Positions 24,601 through 36,100 of a stretch of 64,000 nt of DNA are shown here, in pieces. Origin of the DNA: Hippopus hippopus (lineage: Eukaryota; Mollusca; Bivalvia; Cardiida; Cardiidae); the NCBI GenBank assembly GCA_946811185.2, contig OX328106.1, positions 42,296,311 to 42,360,310 on the forward strand, written 5' to 3'. The notes beneath the pieces are model-generated. The model was not told the DNA's origin. It did not search any database and saw only the letters and a list, made by a program, of their open reading frames with translations. Numbering within the stretch: the first letter of the stretch is position 1; the number at the start of each line of letters is the position of its first letter. Made by a program: the position numbers and the translations under genes.

Positions 24601-27600
24601 TTTCTTCAAATTGTCAAACTTCTTTCTTTTAGAAGAGTTACACTGCAAAGATTCACAATAAAAAAAGTCATAGGTTAGTTAAACTCTAGTTTTTTCTAAC
24701 CCGAATAAGAAAATGTAACAAACCCATGGATTGGTCAACAATAAAATCCCCGAACAAGAAAATGTAACAAACCCACGGGTTGGTCAACAATAAAACATTT
24801 AGTATTAGAAATAAAACGCTGATTCTGATTGGCTAACATTAATTTTTGGAGCCAAAACAGCATGAAACGCCGACGCGGGAAAAACATAGGAGAAAATGAC
24901 GTCATGGGTCAACTAGTTCAATCCGTCTGAAAAGCTATAAATCTCGGCGATTTATTTTCCATGCATTTCATTTTTTCACAATGGCTTCAAGACAATCTCC
25001 AGTCGTCACTTGGATGGATACTGAGCGAAAGTTAATAAGAGCAAGGAGACAAATCGTCTTACTTAAACAACGCCTAGCTGGAGTGAGAAGACGATACGAG
25101 AGGGCTGAGCTTGCTAATAACAGGGTGTTCTGTTATAACCTTCGGATGAAGGAACTCATTATTGAGGGCATGCTTGAGATGTATTTTCAGTATGTTATTT
25201 TAAAAACTGAGCAGGTGACCCGTCTTTTCCGTGCGCAAATCGCCACTGAAAGGAGTGAGTCAGACAGCGAATCGACTGATGCTGATACTGAATAAACATT
25301 TTCATAAAATCAGCTCTTCTCAAAACAGCCCTTTTCAGGGCTAACCATCTACCACGAAAGTTCTATCTTTCTTCAAATTGTCATTTCTTCAAATTGTCAA
25401 ACTTCTTTCTTTTAGAAGAGTCACACTCCAAAGACTCACACTCCAGAGAGTTACACTCCAAAGAGTAAAAAAATCATTCATAGATGCAGAAAAAAGACTA
25501 AGCCCAATTCAATGTCCAGACATTTAGAAAAGAAAAATCATTCATAGAATAAAAAAAGCTAAGTCCAACCCAGTGCTCAGTCTTTTAGAGAGAAAAAAAT
25601 CATACATAGGTGAAGAAAAAACTAAGTCCAACTCAATGATCAGGGTTTTAGAGAAAAATCATTCATAGATGTAAAAAAAAGACTAAGTCCAACTCAATGG
25701 TCAGACATTTAGAAAGAAAAAATCATACATAGGGTAAAAAAAAGTCTAAGTTCAACTCAGTGCTCAGACATTTAGAAATCATTTATAGTGTAAAAAAAAA
25801 ATCTAAGTTTAATTCAGCGATATAGGGACAAATTCCATTTAGAGAGAAAAAAATCATTCATAGGATGAAAAAACTAAAAAAGTGATCCATTACACATATA
25901 AAACACTAAACTCTTGATTATTTTTTTCTCATTCACCATTAACTTTTTTGTAAAACCTGAGCCAGTATCGTACAATGTTTGGATTAACATTTTTTCTCTT
26001 ATTGCTCTTCTGGTTAGAAGAAAGAGAACGTTTCAGATATATCAGACATGAAATTGAACATCTGATGCAAATGCTAAATAAAATGGAATCAATCGAAAGA
26101 AAAAGAGGGGTATAAAAAGTGCATTCTGTACAAAAAAGCAACTCTTTTCAGGGCTAGCTATCTTAAATAATCATCTTTCTTTTCATTTTGTCAGAAGACT
26201 CATAATCAAAAAAAAGTCATAGGTTAGTTAAACTCTAGTTTTTTCTAACCCGAACAAGAAAATGTAACAAACCCACGGATTGGTCAACAATAAAACATTT
26301 GGTATTAGAAATAAAACGCTGGTTCTGATTGGATAACATTAATTTGGAGCCAAAAACAGCATGAAACGCCGACGCGGGAAAAACATAGGAGAAAATGACG
26401 TCATGGGTCAACTAGTTCAATCCGTCTGAAAAGCTATAAAACCCAGCGTTATTTTCCCGCACATCATTCATCTCTCCGACTTACAACAAAAATGGAATGC
26501 ACCCTTCGAGACATGGATTTCTGGGAGCTTGCCCAACTATCATCAAAAGAAAAGAAGATGGATGGAAAAAAGAAGGAGTTCGTCGTGCCCCAGACCGAGT
26601 GCTGGGATGATGACAACGAGGCAGCGTTCTCGTTAAAGTTCAACCTAGACGCTCAGGAGTTGAAAAGGTTAAAGAGGCGGACAGCGAGTAGCTGCCCAGA
26701 CTGCAGGAAGGTTGGAGGTTGTGCTTAAAAACACAACCTCCAAAACCAGGTCCCTTTTAGGGACACCCCAACAGCCCTTTTCAGGGCTAACCATCTACCA
26801 CGGAAGATCTACCTTTCTTCAAATTGTCAGACGTAAGTTCTATCTTTTCTTCAAATTGTCATTTCTTCAAATTGTCAGACGAAAGTTCTACCTTCAAGCT
26901 GTTAGACAAAAGTTCTATCTTCAAGTTGTCATTTCTTCAAATTGTCACAGCTCTTTTCAGAGCTAACCCAACAGTCCTTTTCAGGACTAACCATCTACCA
27001 CGAAAGTTCTATCTTCAAGATGTCAGACGAAAGTTCTATCTTCAAGCTGTCAGACGAAAGTTCTATCTTCAAGTTGTCATTTCTTCAAATTGTCACAGCT
27101 CTTTTCAGAGCTAACCCAACAGTCCTTTTCAGGACTAACCATCTACCACGAAAGTTCTATCTTCCTTTTAGAAGAGACACGTTCCAAAAGAATTATACTC
27201 CAGAGAGTTACACTCCAAAGAGTAAGAATCATTCATAGATGCAGAAAAAGACTAAATCCAACCCAGTGATCAGTCTTTTAGAAAGAAAAAATCATTCATA
27301 GAGATGTAAAAAGACTAAGTCCAACTCAATGGTCAACCTTTTAGAAAGAGAGAAAATCATTCATAGGGAAAAAAGCTAAGACCAACTCAGTGATATAAGA
27401 TAAATTTCCTTTTAGAAAAGAAAAAAATCATTCATAGAGATGCAGAAAAAAGTCTAAGTCCAACCCAGTGATATAGGATAAATTTCCTTTTAGAGAGAAA
27501 AAATCATACATAGGGTAAAAAAGACTAAGTCCAACTCAATGGTCAGGCAATTAGAAAGAGAAAAAATCATCCATAGGTGCAGAAAAAACTAAGTACAACT

Positions 27601-30077
27601 CACTGATATAGGGATAAATTCCTTTTAGAGAGAGAAAATCATTCATAGGGTGAAAAAACTAAGTCCAACTCAATGATCAGGCTTTTAGAAAGAAAATCAT
27701 TCATAGGTGCAGAAAAAACTAAGTCCAACTCAATGGTCAGGCTTTTTAGAAAGAAAATCATTCATAGAGATGCAGAAAAAAGTCTAAGTCCAACTCAATG
27801 ATCAGGCTTTTAGAAAGAAAATCATTCATAGGTGCAGAAAAAACTAAGTCCAACTCAATGGTCAGGCTTTTTAGAAAGAAAATCATTCATAGAGATGCAG
27901 AAAAAAGTCTAAGTCCAACTCAATGGTCAGGCAATTAGAAAGAGAAAAAATCATCCATAGGGTGAAAAAACTAAGTCCAACTCAGTGATCTGACCATTTT
28001 TACCCAACCTGACAGTCATAAGGCCTGCACTTTGAATGCTAAATCCCTCTCAGGGACGTGAGCATAGGAAAAACTCCCCCCCTTTTGCAAAAAATTCCGC
28101 TCAGGAACGGGAGCCTAGGGACAAAATAAAAAAAAAATCTTTCGGGAGGGCAAACTAGGGACACATTTTTGTCAGGGAGGGTGAAGTACGGCACTCAGGG
28201 AAGAGAGAATAGGGACACACCCAGGCCCAGGTGTGTCCGTATTCTCTCTTCCTTTACTACTGTTAACAGACTATGATATTTAGAATAGTTAAAATTGACA
28301 GCATTTGCAGTAAGACAAATTAAACATGGCTCAAATCATGAGAAACGTCCTTGGAAATGTCGAAGACGTGGTGGGATAAGGAGGAGAAAATGCTGGTAAC
28401 CAGCATTTTCTCCACCTTTTCCCACCATGTTTTCAAATGCATTCTCTTTCAGTGTCTTAAAAACACGGGATTGTTCGGTATAAGGTTTTAAATATGTTAC
28501 CTGTATTGATTGCATTGTCTGTTGTTTGTACCCAATACGGTAACATCATGGCCATAAGCATTGAGGTCCCTATAATGGAGAGGTTTCTGTTGGAGTTCAA
28601 GTCGATAAACTGTAGATTGGACAACATGACCCCTATCAGGACACCAAAGTTGATCATCATCATGCCCCCTATAACACTGTACGGGATGGTGACAAACACG
28701 GCCCCGACTTTACCGATCACACCGAATATAATGTATATGAGACCAACAACTTGAAACACCCGTAAGCTGGCAACCTGTTGAATATCATAATTTGAGTGTT
28801 CGAGATTATTTCAGTAAGAGAAACAGTGCGTATTTTTTTAGCTAAGCCCTGTAACTCAGTCGGTATCGCATTATGGTCGCTAGCCAAGGGTGGTGATCAC
28901 TATGTTGTTCTATTCACTATAGCAACGCAGTGGTCGCCACCTTTTTCTAGCGAATATGGTATCGCTTAGGTCTAGTAGGCCTAATCAAGAGATCGTAATT
29001 TCGATCCACACATCTGGGACAATCTCTTTTCGAGGACTGATGATGGTCGTTGCAGTGGAATTATCCTCTTGATGTAATGGTTTAACGATCTATACGTAGG
29101 ACAGCACACGTTGGCGTGAAAAAAAGTGTTTTTGCGAAGAAGTGGTAAAAAAAAGCACAAGAAAGCATTGGTAGGTACAACCATCATTCTATTTTCATTA
29201 TGACTAAAATAAATATGTTCTAAACGGTACTAAACAGAAAACAAACCAACAGCTTATTGACTGATTTTTCCTCTAAAATGTGTGGCTCATGTTTTTTTGT
29301 TTTTTTTTCTGATGGCCAGAAATTACTAATATTTAAATCTTTTATTCATAAACTCTTTAAAGAAGGACACGGTGAGTTCCGTTGAAAACAATTTCAGAAA
29401 AATAGACGTTGTTGGTGATAAAGATGATAATGGTGTTTTAAGCGATGAAAAAAAAATATTGTTGAAAATGAAGAATTTTCTTGTTACTACTTGTATAGAC
29501 AAGTAGTCATAGAAATGTATGTAGCAATGGTTTAATGAACAAAAGAAAATGAAAACAGCCCTTCATATAGTTCAGTTATCTGTGAGATTTCATACTTACT
29601 CTTGTGATGCCTATTGCCCCAATATTACCACCAAAGGTCGACGTGGCATGTCCTGCCCCGGACCAGCCGCCCAGAAAGCTCATGAAACCCTCAACAGCAA
29701 TACCTGTAAACAAGGAGAAAAGGTTCATAGGAGCAGAATGTCTCTGCCAATCAAATAGATCGCCTTGGAATCTAGAGCTTGAAAAATATTTGAGCCATGC
29801 TCTGTGAAAAGTATTCGTGCAATTGCAAAAAGTATCGCAGGCTAACTTATTAGGTTGAACCTTTTCGCTATTAGTTAATTTTATGAATGTCAAAGCATAA
29901 AACGGATTTTATGAATCTATAATCGGGCTATTTTTTGCTTTGAATGATGCATCACAGAGATGCATTATATAAAAAACTCCCTTTTACCAGAGCGTCAATC
30001 ATTTACAACTTTTCGTAACTACATGTACTTCTTTTCAGCTGTCTTTTTCTCTCTTCTGTTCGTCAGCACGTACGTCA

Positions 30078-30108
<31 letters not shown>

Positions 30109-33100
30109 GCATTCTTATTCCAATGAATGACCACTTTTCCCTTTCCAATTTCTGTCAATGTTTTTTTTTTTTCCTTTTAATACATACCTCTGTTGACAGC
30201 ATGAGTTGGAGGGGGCGGTACCGAGCACACTTTTGAGCATGCGTAGTAATCCCCAATCGAATCTATGACAGAACTGATTGTTCCCATAATGAAGGTAACA
30301 AAAGCTCCAGTCGCAAATCGAGGGGAACCAAACTGACCTGTGAACGTAAAAAATAAATACATGAACATTCAATCTCGTCAGTCCGACACACTTTGTTAAA
30401 GGGTAAGTTAGGCTGATAATGTTCAGAAAATGTTGATGTGATTATGATTCAGACTAAACCTCAACACTTTAACTCTTTCGTTGCCATCTAAACATTTTTT
30501 CCATGTCTTAACTAACAACTTTTCTACAGATGAAAAAAAATTAAACATAGTTTTGAATTAGTTCGATACTATTTTTAGTAGCTCGTAGTTGTTTCAAAAG
30601 CCGATCCCTTAATTTTATTGACCAATCAGATTCGTTCAATAATTATATATTCACCGTAATACCGGTATTGAAATTTCCATTTCATGGTGGGTATGAGAAA
30701 AAGAAAAACAGTGTCTGTTCTCTCGATATTGATTCATTTCACCAGTTCTATGTAACAGATCGAAGATAAGTGAATAAAGAATAAGATTCAAGTAACAACC
30801 CTTTTTCCATTCAAGTTTCAGAAATATATGAAAAACTACTGATAAATGACTGTTGGTTGTGTTAGGTAGGTAATGCAGTTTCACACCTTGTCTGGTATTT
30901 TAGATCAGAGAGTGCGAAGTTTATATGGAAAAAAGAAACAAGTGCCTGTGTGATGATGGTTCAATGTTTTGTAGTCCAAAAATGGAGTGTGCATTAATGG
31001 GTTAAAAATGAAAGCCTTGTCACATTTCTTACCAGGATAGGGCATGATGAACCAGCTTGTATCCCGAATGACGTTCAACCTGGAATCAGTTCTAGCAAAG
31101 TAGTCACTGCTATTTGGATCGTCAGAAAACACACCAACTGTAGTCAATATACCGCTTAGTCCCCAGGCAATCATACAGGCCAACAATACCTGGTAATTAA
31201 TTTGCCTGTCTGGTTATTTTTAAATATCAACTCTGAGCTATAAGTAGAGATGGATGCACAGCTGCTATAGAAACTGGTAATCGTTGAGTTCCCGGAGTCT
31301 TTCAAGGCAGGCTATCAGCCACAATACAGCCATAGATACTGGTTTCTATCATGCTGTTAGAACCCTTGCCTTGTACTAGTACCGGTTAAAACCAGTAAAG
31401 ACATTTCAAATGCTCTTTCATGCTCCGTAAAAAAGTAGTTTCATGCATTTGAAAATACTAGTAGTATCGACCTATGACAGCCTGGGCAGCCTGAGCAGGT
31501 TAACTTAGTGGAAACTTTTTGCTATTGGAATTCTACCTTATAATTGGGAAGGTTTTCAGACAAAACGGATCTATACTATGTGACGACTTGCTTCGTTTAA
31601 TGTATTACGAACATGCATTAAAACCCCTTCATATGAGTGCAGCTTTTTTATAAGTAAGATGTCGCGTGATATGACTGATGTGGAAACTGTTCCAACCACG
31701 TTCAAAGAACCAAAAACATACCGAAAACATCTTGTGGACAGGAGACCATTTGATATGCAAGCCTTTCTCTTTGTTCCACATTGGTACCGGTGTTTTCCTG
31801 TTTCTTAGATAGAATGACAGTATCAGAGCCAGTCCGGTTGTTCTGTAAATATAGACATTTATTTAGTGAGTGAGTGACTGAGTGAGTGAGTTACTTCTTG
31901 TAACAATAATAAAAATCTTATCAGAGTTCTTTTGTTAAGAGTTTGGATTGGGTGGGACAGCAGTCAGTGGCTTGAAAAGAGCGTTTGTTGTAGTAGTGGT
32001 ATAGAAAATCTTTGGCTGTCTGGATAGGTGAAACGATCAACGTGATAGAAATGAAATGAGCAGTACTCTTGCACACGGGGGTTTAATGCATCTCCTTGAT
32101 TAATTATGTCAAGCAGGTCATCACATAATTACTCGAGTGAACCTGAAAATGAAATGGTCCTTGACATGCAGAAAATTTAACAATATCAACAAGTTTCGAC
32201 CCAGGTCAGCCTACGCGAAGTGCGCAGGCTGATCTGGGTCAATAAATTTTTCAAATGCATTAAACCCTTTTTCACAGAGGATAGCTCAAATACTGTTGAA
32301 ATCGGGTAGAAATTCAATCAAACAAAGGAGGACGATTACAATTTAAACATTGGTGGTACTGAGAGTTATAAATTTTGCATGCACCATGGACAGCATATAT
32401 ACCAATCATTTCCTTACAGTCACAGGGCTTGTAATGCAGAGTTTAGAGTTGCGAAACGGTATGTAAAAACTAATTTCAGGGTTCCCTAAGATTTTTTATA
32501 CGACAAAGTTTTGTCAAAAACAAGTGCTGGTGGTTCGATGATGGTCATTGTGGTGTAAATCGACCCTCCCTTACTGTCGACCACTGCCACTCTCACTGCC
32601 GATCTATGTTTCTTGTATATGTCGAAAAGCCTCAATTGCAGCTTGGAAAGATTCATAACAGGTTGAGGGAATGAAGGCACAGGTAGGTACACTGGTGAAA
32701 TAACTGATGTGCAATTGAAAATGATCTTAACAACTAAATGGATCTTTAAAGTTACAGTACTCGTAGTTCGATTCCCTACTTTGCTTTTATAAAAAACTGA
32801 CCAAGCCTGATACCGGCATAAAATATCAAGCTCTTACCACCGTGAAATATCGAAATACTTTTTAGAATCGATTTACAAATTGAAATTCAAAAAAGAGAGA
32901 AAACTATAATTTGAGCCATGGTTTATTAAAAGAAGGTTTAGTGCATCTGCAAAAAGTACAGACCTAGGTTAGCCTGCACAGTCCGTCGATACTTTTTGCT
33001 ATTGGTCGATTTTCTGCATATCAAAGGACCATTCCACCTCACGATTCAGCCGGTTGTTAGACAAAGTTGATTTTATGGATCAAGAATTATGAGATGAAAT

Positions 33101-36100
33101 GGTTGGTATAATGGATTATGGAGATGCATTAACCCCCCCTTTTCCCAGAGCGCCGTCATATATAAACGTACAATAGAGCAATCCCCCATTGAGCTTTAGC
33201 AAAATTGACCGTTGCCTTGTAAACCACCAGTCCGGTAATGGTGAGAGCGGGTACCACTGTTATTGGTCCTATAAAACGTATAACAAATCCTACAATACCG
33301 GTAAGGCCAACAATCGAGTGAAGTATACCAGCTACCATTAGGCTTCCTTCCAACTGAAATATACAGAGAATACTCTCTTGTTAACCCTTAATTTATTTAA
33401 TAAGTCAAATGCAACTTTCAACCCAATAGTAAAAACGCAATTATTCCTATTTCAAAGTTATTTTTGATATGGGATAGATATCTCCTTATCGGACATTGTA
33501 GATCTGAGATCAGACTGCACATTCTGTGCAGTCTGATCTTGATCTACACTGTCCGCAAAAGATCCTCGTGTCGCACTAAGTGGCCTAAAGGTTAACCGTG
33601 AGCTACAATTCTAATACCAGGGCTGACAGAGTACCATGTGCAGAAAACATTGGTACTGCAGCAGAGCAATCAATCCAGTAATACCACAGAGGCCAACAAT
33701 AGAGAGAAGTATCCTAGCTATCATAAGGCTACAATACCTCAATTCATATTTGTTTGTTTGGTTTTTAGTGCTATATTCAACACTAGTTCAGTTAGATTTT
33801 AGTAACGAGCGCACATATCCATGCTTTCTTGGAGTTCCTTTTTACCAGTGCTTTTCACAAAATTCTTTCCAAGCCACTAACTCTTTTCCAACATTTACGT
33901 CGTAGAAACAATGTTTAGCGAAGTCTCGTCTCAACGACCAATATTGGTCCTCGGACAGAATTTGGCTGAGCTCGAAATCGACTTAGCTATTCCTGGGTTT
34001 CAAACCCTGTGCTGAAACAACTGAGCTACCGGTCTCGACGTGAATTCAGTTGCTCAAACGGATGTGATTATTCATGAATAGGTGAGACGTGGAAACTCTA
34101 GCGTCATTGCCTCTATACTTTACAATTAAAGGCTGGCTTATTTCGACCTTATGTACATGAGTGAAAATACTACTGACCTTTTGAGCTTTATCTAGAACAA
34201 TGTCACGCTTTGCAGTCTCAAGATCTACACCGTCTGTAAAATTCCATGTCATATTTGTACCGCTTCCCTCCACTGAAAAAGATAGTCAACTCTGCAGTAG
34301 ACGACATATCTTAAACCCGTCTAAACAGAAAACAATTTCAGACAACAAGTTAAAAGTGGTTGCTGATTGTCAATGGACTATACAATAAATCCGTGTACAG
34401 CAGCCACTGAAGGGAAGTTCTAAAAGTGGCTGTTGTTCACAGATTGTCTGTTGTCCACAATATGCACTTCTTGCACTATATTGTGTTGCGAATATAATAG
34501 TTTCAATAGGTAAAGATTTATTTGCAATGAACTTTCGATCTATTTCTATTTAAAAACAAAAATAAACACAGAAATAAAACAGGCTTTAAACATATACAGT
34601 CAAATCTATGCAAACAGCCACACATGAACAGCAGTCAATCTGTGAACGAAGGAGAAGTCGAGTTGTAGTTATCAATTTTTTCTATGTTATAGATTGTTGC
34701 GTGTGATAAAGACGGCTGTTGTGCAGGTGCCATAAACAGTAAAATCATAGCGATTAAGGTGACCGCTGGCTGCATTTGGCAGATTATTGCTTTGCACAAG
34801 GTAATTAAAGAAGAAATATGCATAGGTGCAGTTGTGTTGGCTGCTGTTCACAGATTGGCTGCTGCTCATGGGTGGCTGCTTGCATAGATTTGACTGTATT
34901 TCCAAGTGGAGTTTATACATTTGGTGCTGAAAGAGTACAACATCCATATAAACTTCGAATGAATGAAACATTGTGACAGAAAAAGGGAAATCGTTCTTTG
35001 TGAAGAATCACTTCTTTTGACATACTAGTATTTTTTCAATGGTGGTTTCCTGAAAGACCGGAAAACTTGGAGATACAGGAGAGAACAGCCTTACCCGCAA
35101 GTGTGAAGTCTGGGCATTTCCATTCTGGTAACGAGGCTAGGGCAAGCAGCGGTACTACATAGGTCGCGGCAGGTCCTTGATATAGAGGTAACCTGGTCAT
35201 AATATACAAATAAAATGTAAAGCCGATTACAGACACTTATTCAAATATTCGAATATATCAAATTAACAAATTTCCAGAAACAAGAAAAAACGGGGTATTT
35301 CTATTCTTGCATATAGGCCAAAGCGAGCAAAATGACTATGTAGGTCTCTGTCAGTTCTTAATATAAAAGTGTATATTCTAGGTAAAAGAAAATGGGTCAT
35401 GCTCAGCCAAAAGGGCGTTTTAATACATTTCCTAGATGCATTATATTAAGTAGATCATCACATGGTTATGGATCCTTAAAATCCATTTGGTCCAACAACG
35501 GACTGGATCATGATAAGGAATGGTCCTTGGACATGCAGAAAATTTACAAATACAAGGTGTTTCATAATGTATGTTTCACTTTCAAATATACCAAATGTAC
35601 ACATGTATACATATCGTTTATACAGATATTACTATAAAGGTTATGCCATTTAATAAGTCAAAGAATAAAGTTTTATGACATGCAGATTTTGTAAGGTAAT
35701 TTTAAACAATAAAAGTGGCTAGCAAATTACATGAAGAGACTGAATGCCCTGCTTCGTACAAATGGAAGTCATTTTGACTATTTGATGTAAATCGATTTAT
35801 GTTTTGAGAGGCGCTAGCCGCCTTTATTGTTTAATGTTTCCTCACATGCTGTGCATGTCATATGACTTTATTCTTTGACTTATTATAAATTTTATTGTAG
35901 TACCTGTATAAATATTTGGTATGTTTGAAAGTGTGACATATATTATGAAACACCCTGTAGCAAAAATTTTCGAGCCATGTCAGCCTGCGCGGAATGCGCA
36001 GGCTGACATGATTCGATACGTTCTGCAAATACATTAAGCCTCCTTGTCATGGAGCACGGCTCAAATAAAAGATAGCAAATTTGAGCACGAATAGATTGCA

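Larger units (their letters stand above)
13506..28261. mobile_element. Polinton-type DNA element with histone-like gene cassettes
   Basis: The element is 14,756 bp long. Evidence: perfect 6-bp direct repeats, 5'-AG/CT-3' termini, inverted repeats of about 2.1 kb that are nearly identical, and a protein-primed family-B DNA polymerase of the Polinton/adintovirus type. Genes found: 78 aa (twice, one per TIR), 220 aa coiled-coil/basic, 68 aa Zn-type, 283 aa CCHC, 1,346 aa PolB, 217 aa unknown, 88 aa, 104 aa and 46 aa. No integrase, FtsK-type ATPase, protease or jelly-roll capsid frame is seen. All frames are open, so the copy looks young. It lies in intron 10 of the SLC23 gene, whose exons on both sides remain intact. 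Confidence 0.92.
26219..28261 (-). repeat. Right terminal inverted repeat
   Basis: Mirror of 13506-15600. High identity between arms implies recent integration or continuing homogenisation. Homology fades near TTAGTTAAACTCTAGTTTTT at the inner edge, which is itself a spacer repeated in the right arm. Confidence 0.92.

Noticed and set aside
13506..28261. Interpretation as a bidnavirus, adomavirus or herpes-like insertion
   Set aside because: PolB type, 6-bp duplication and 5'-AG ends fit Polintons better, and no capsid or other hallmark of those groups was seen.
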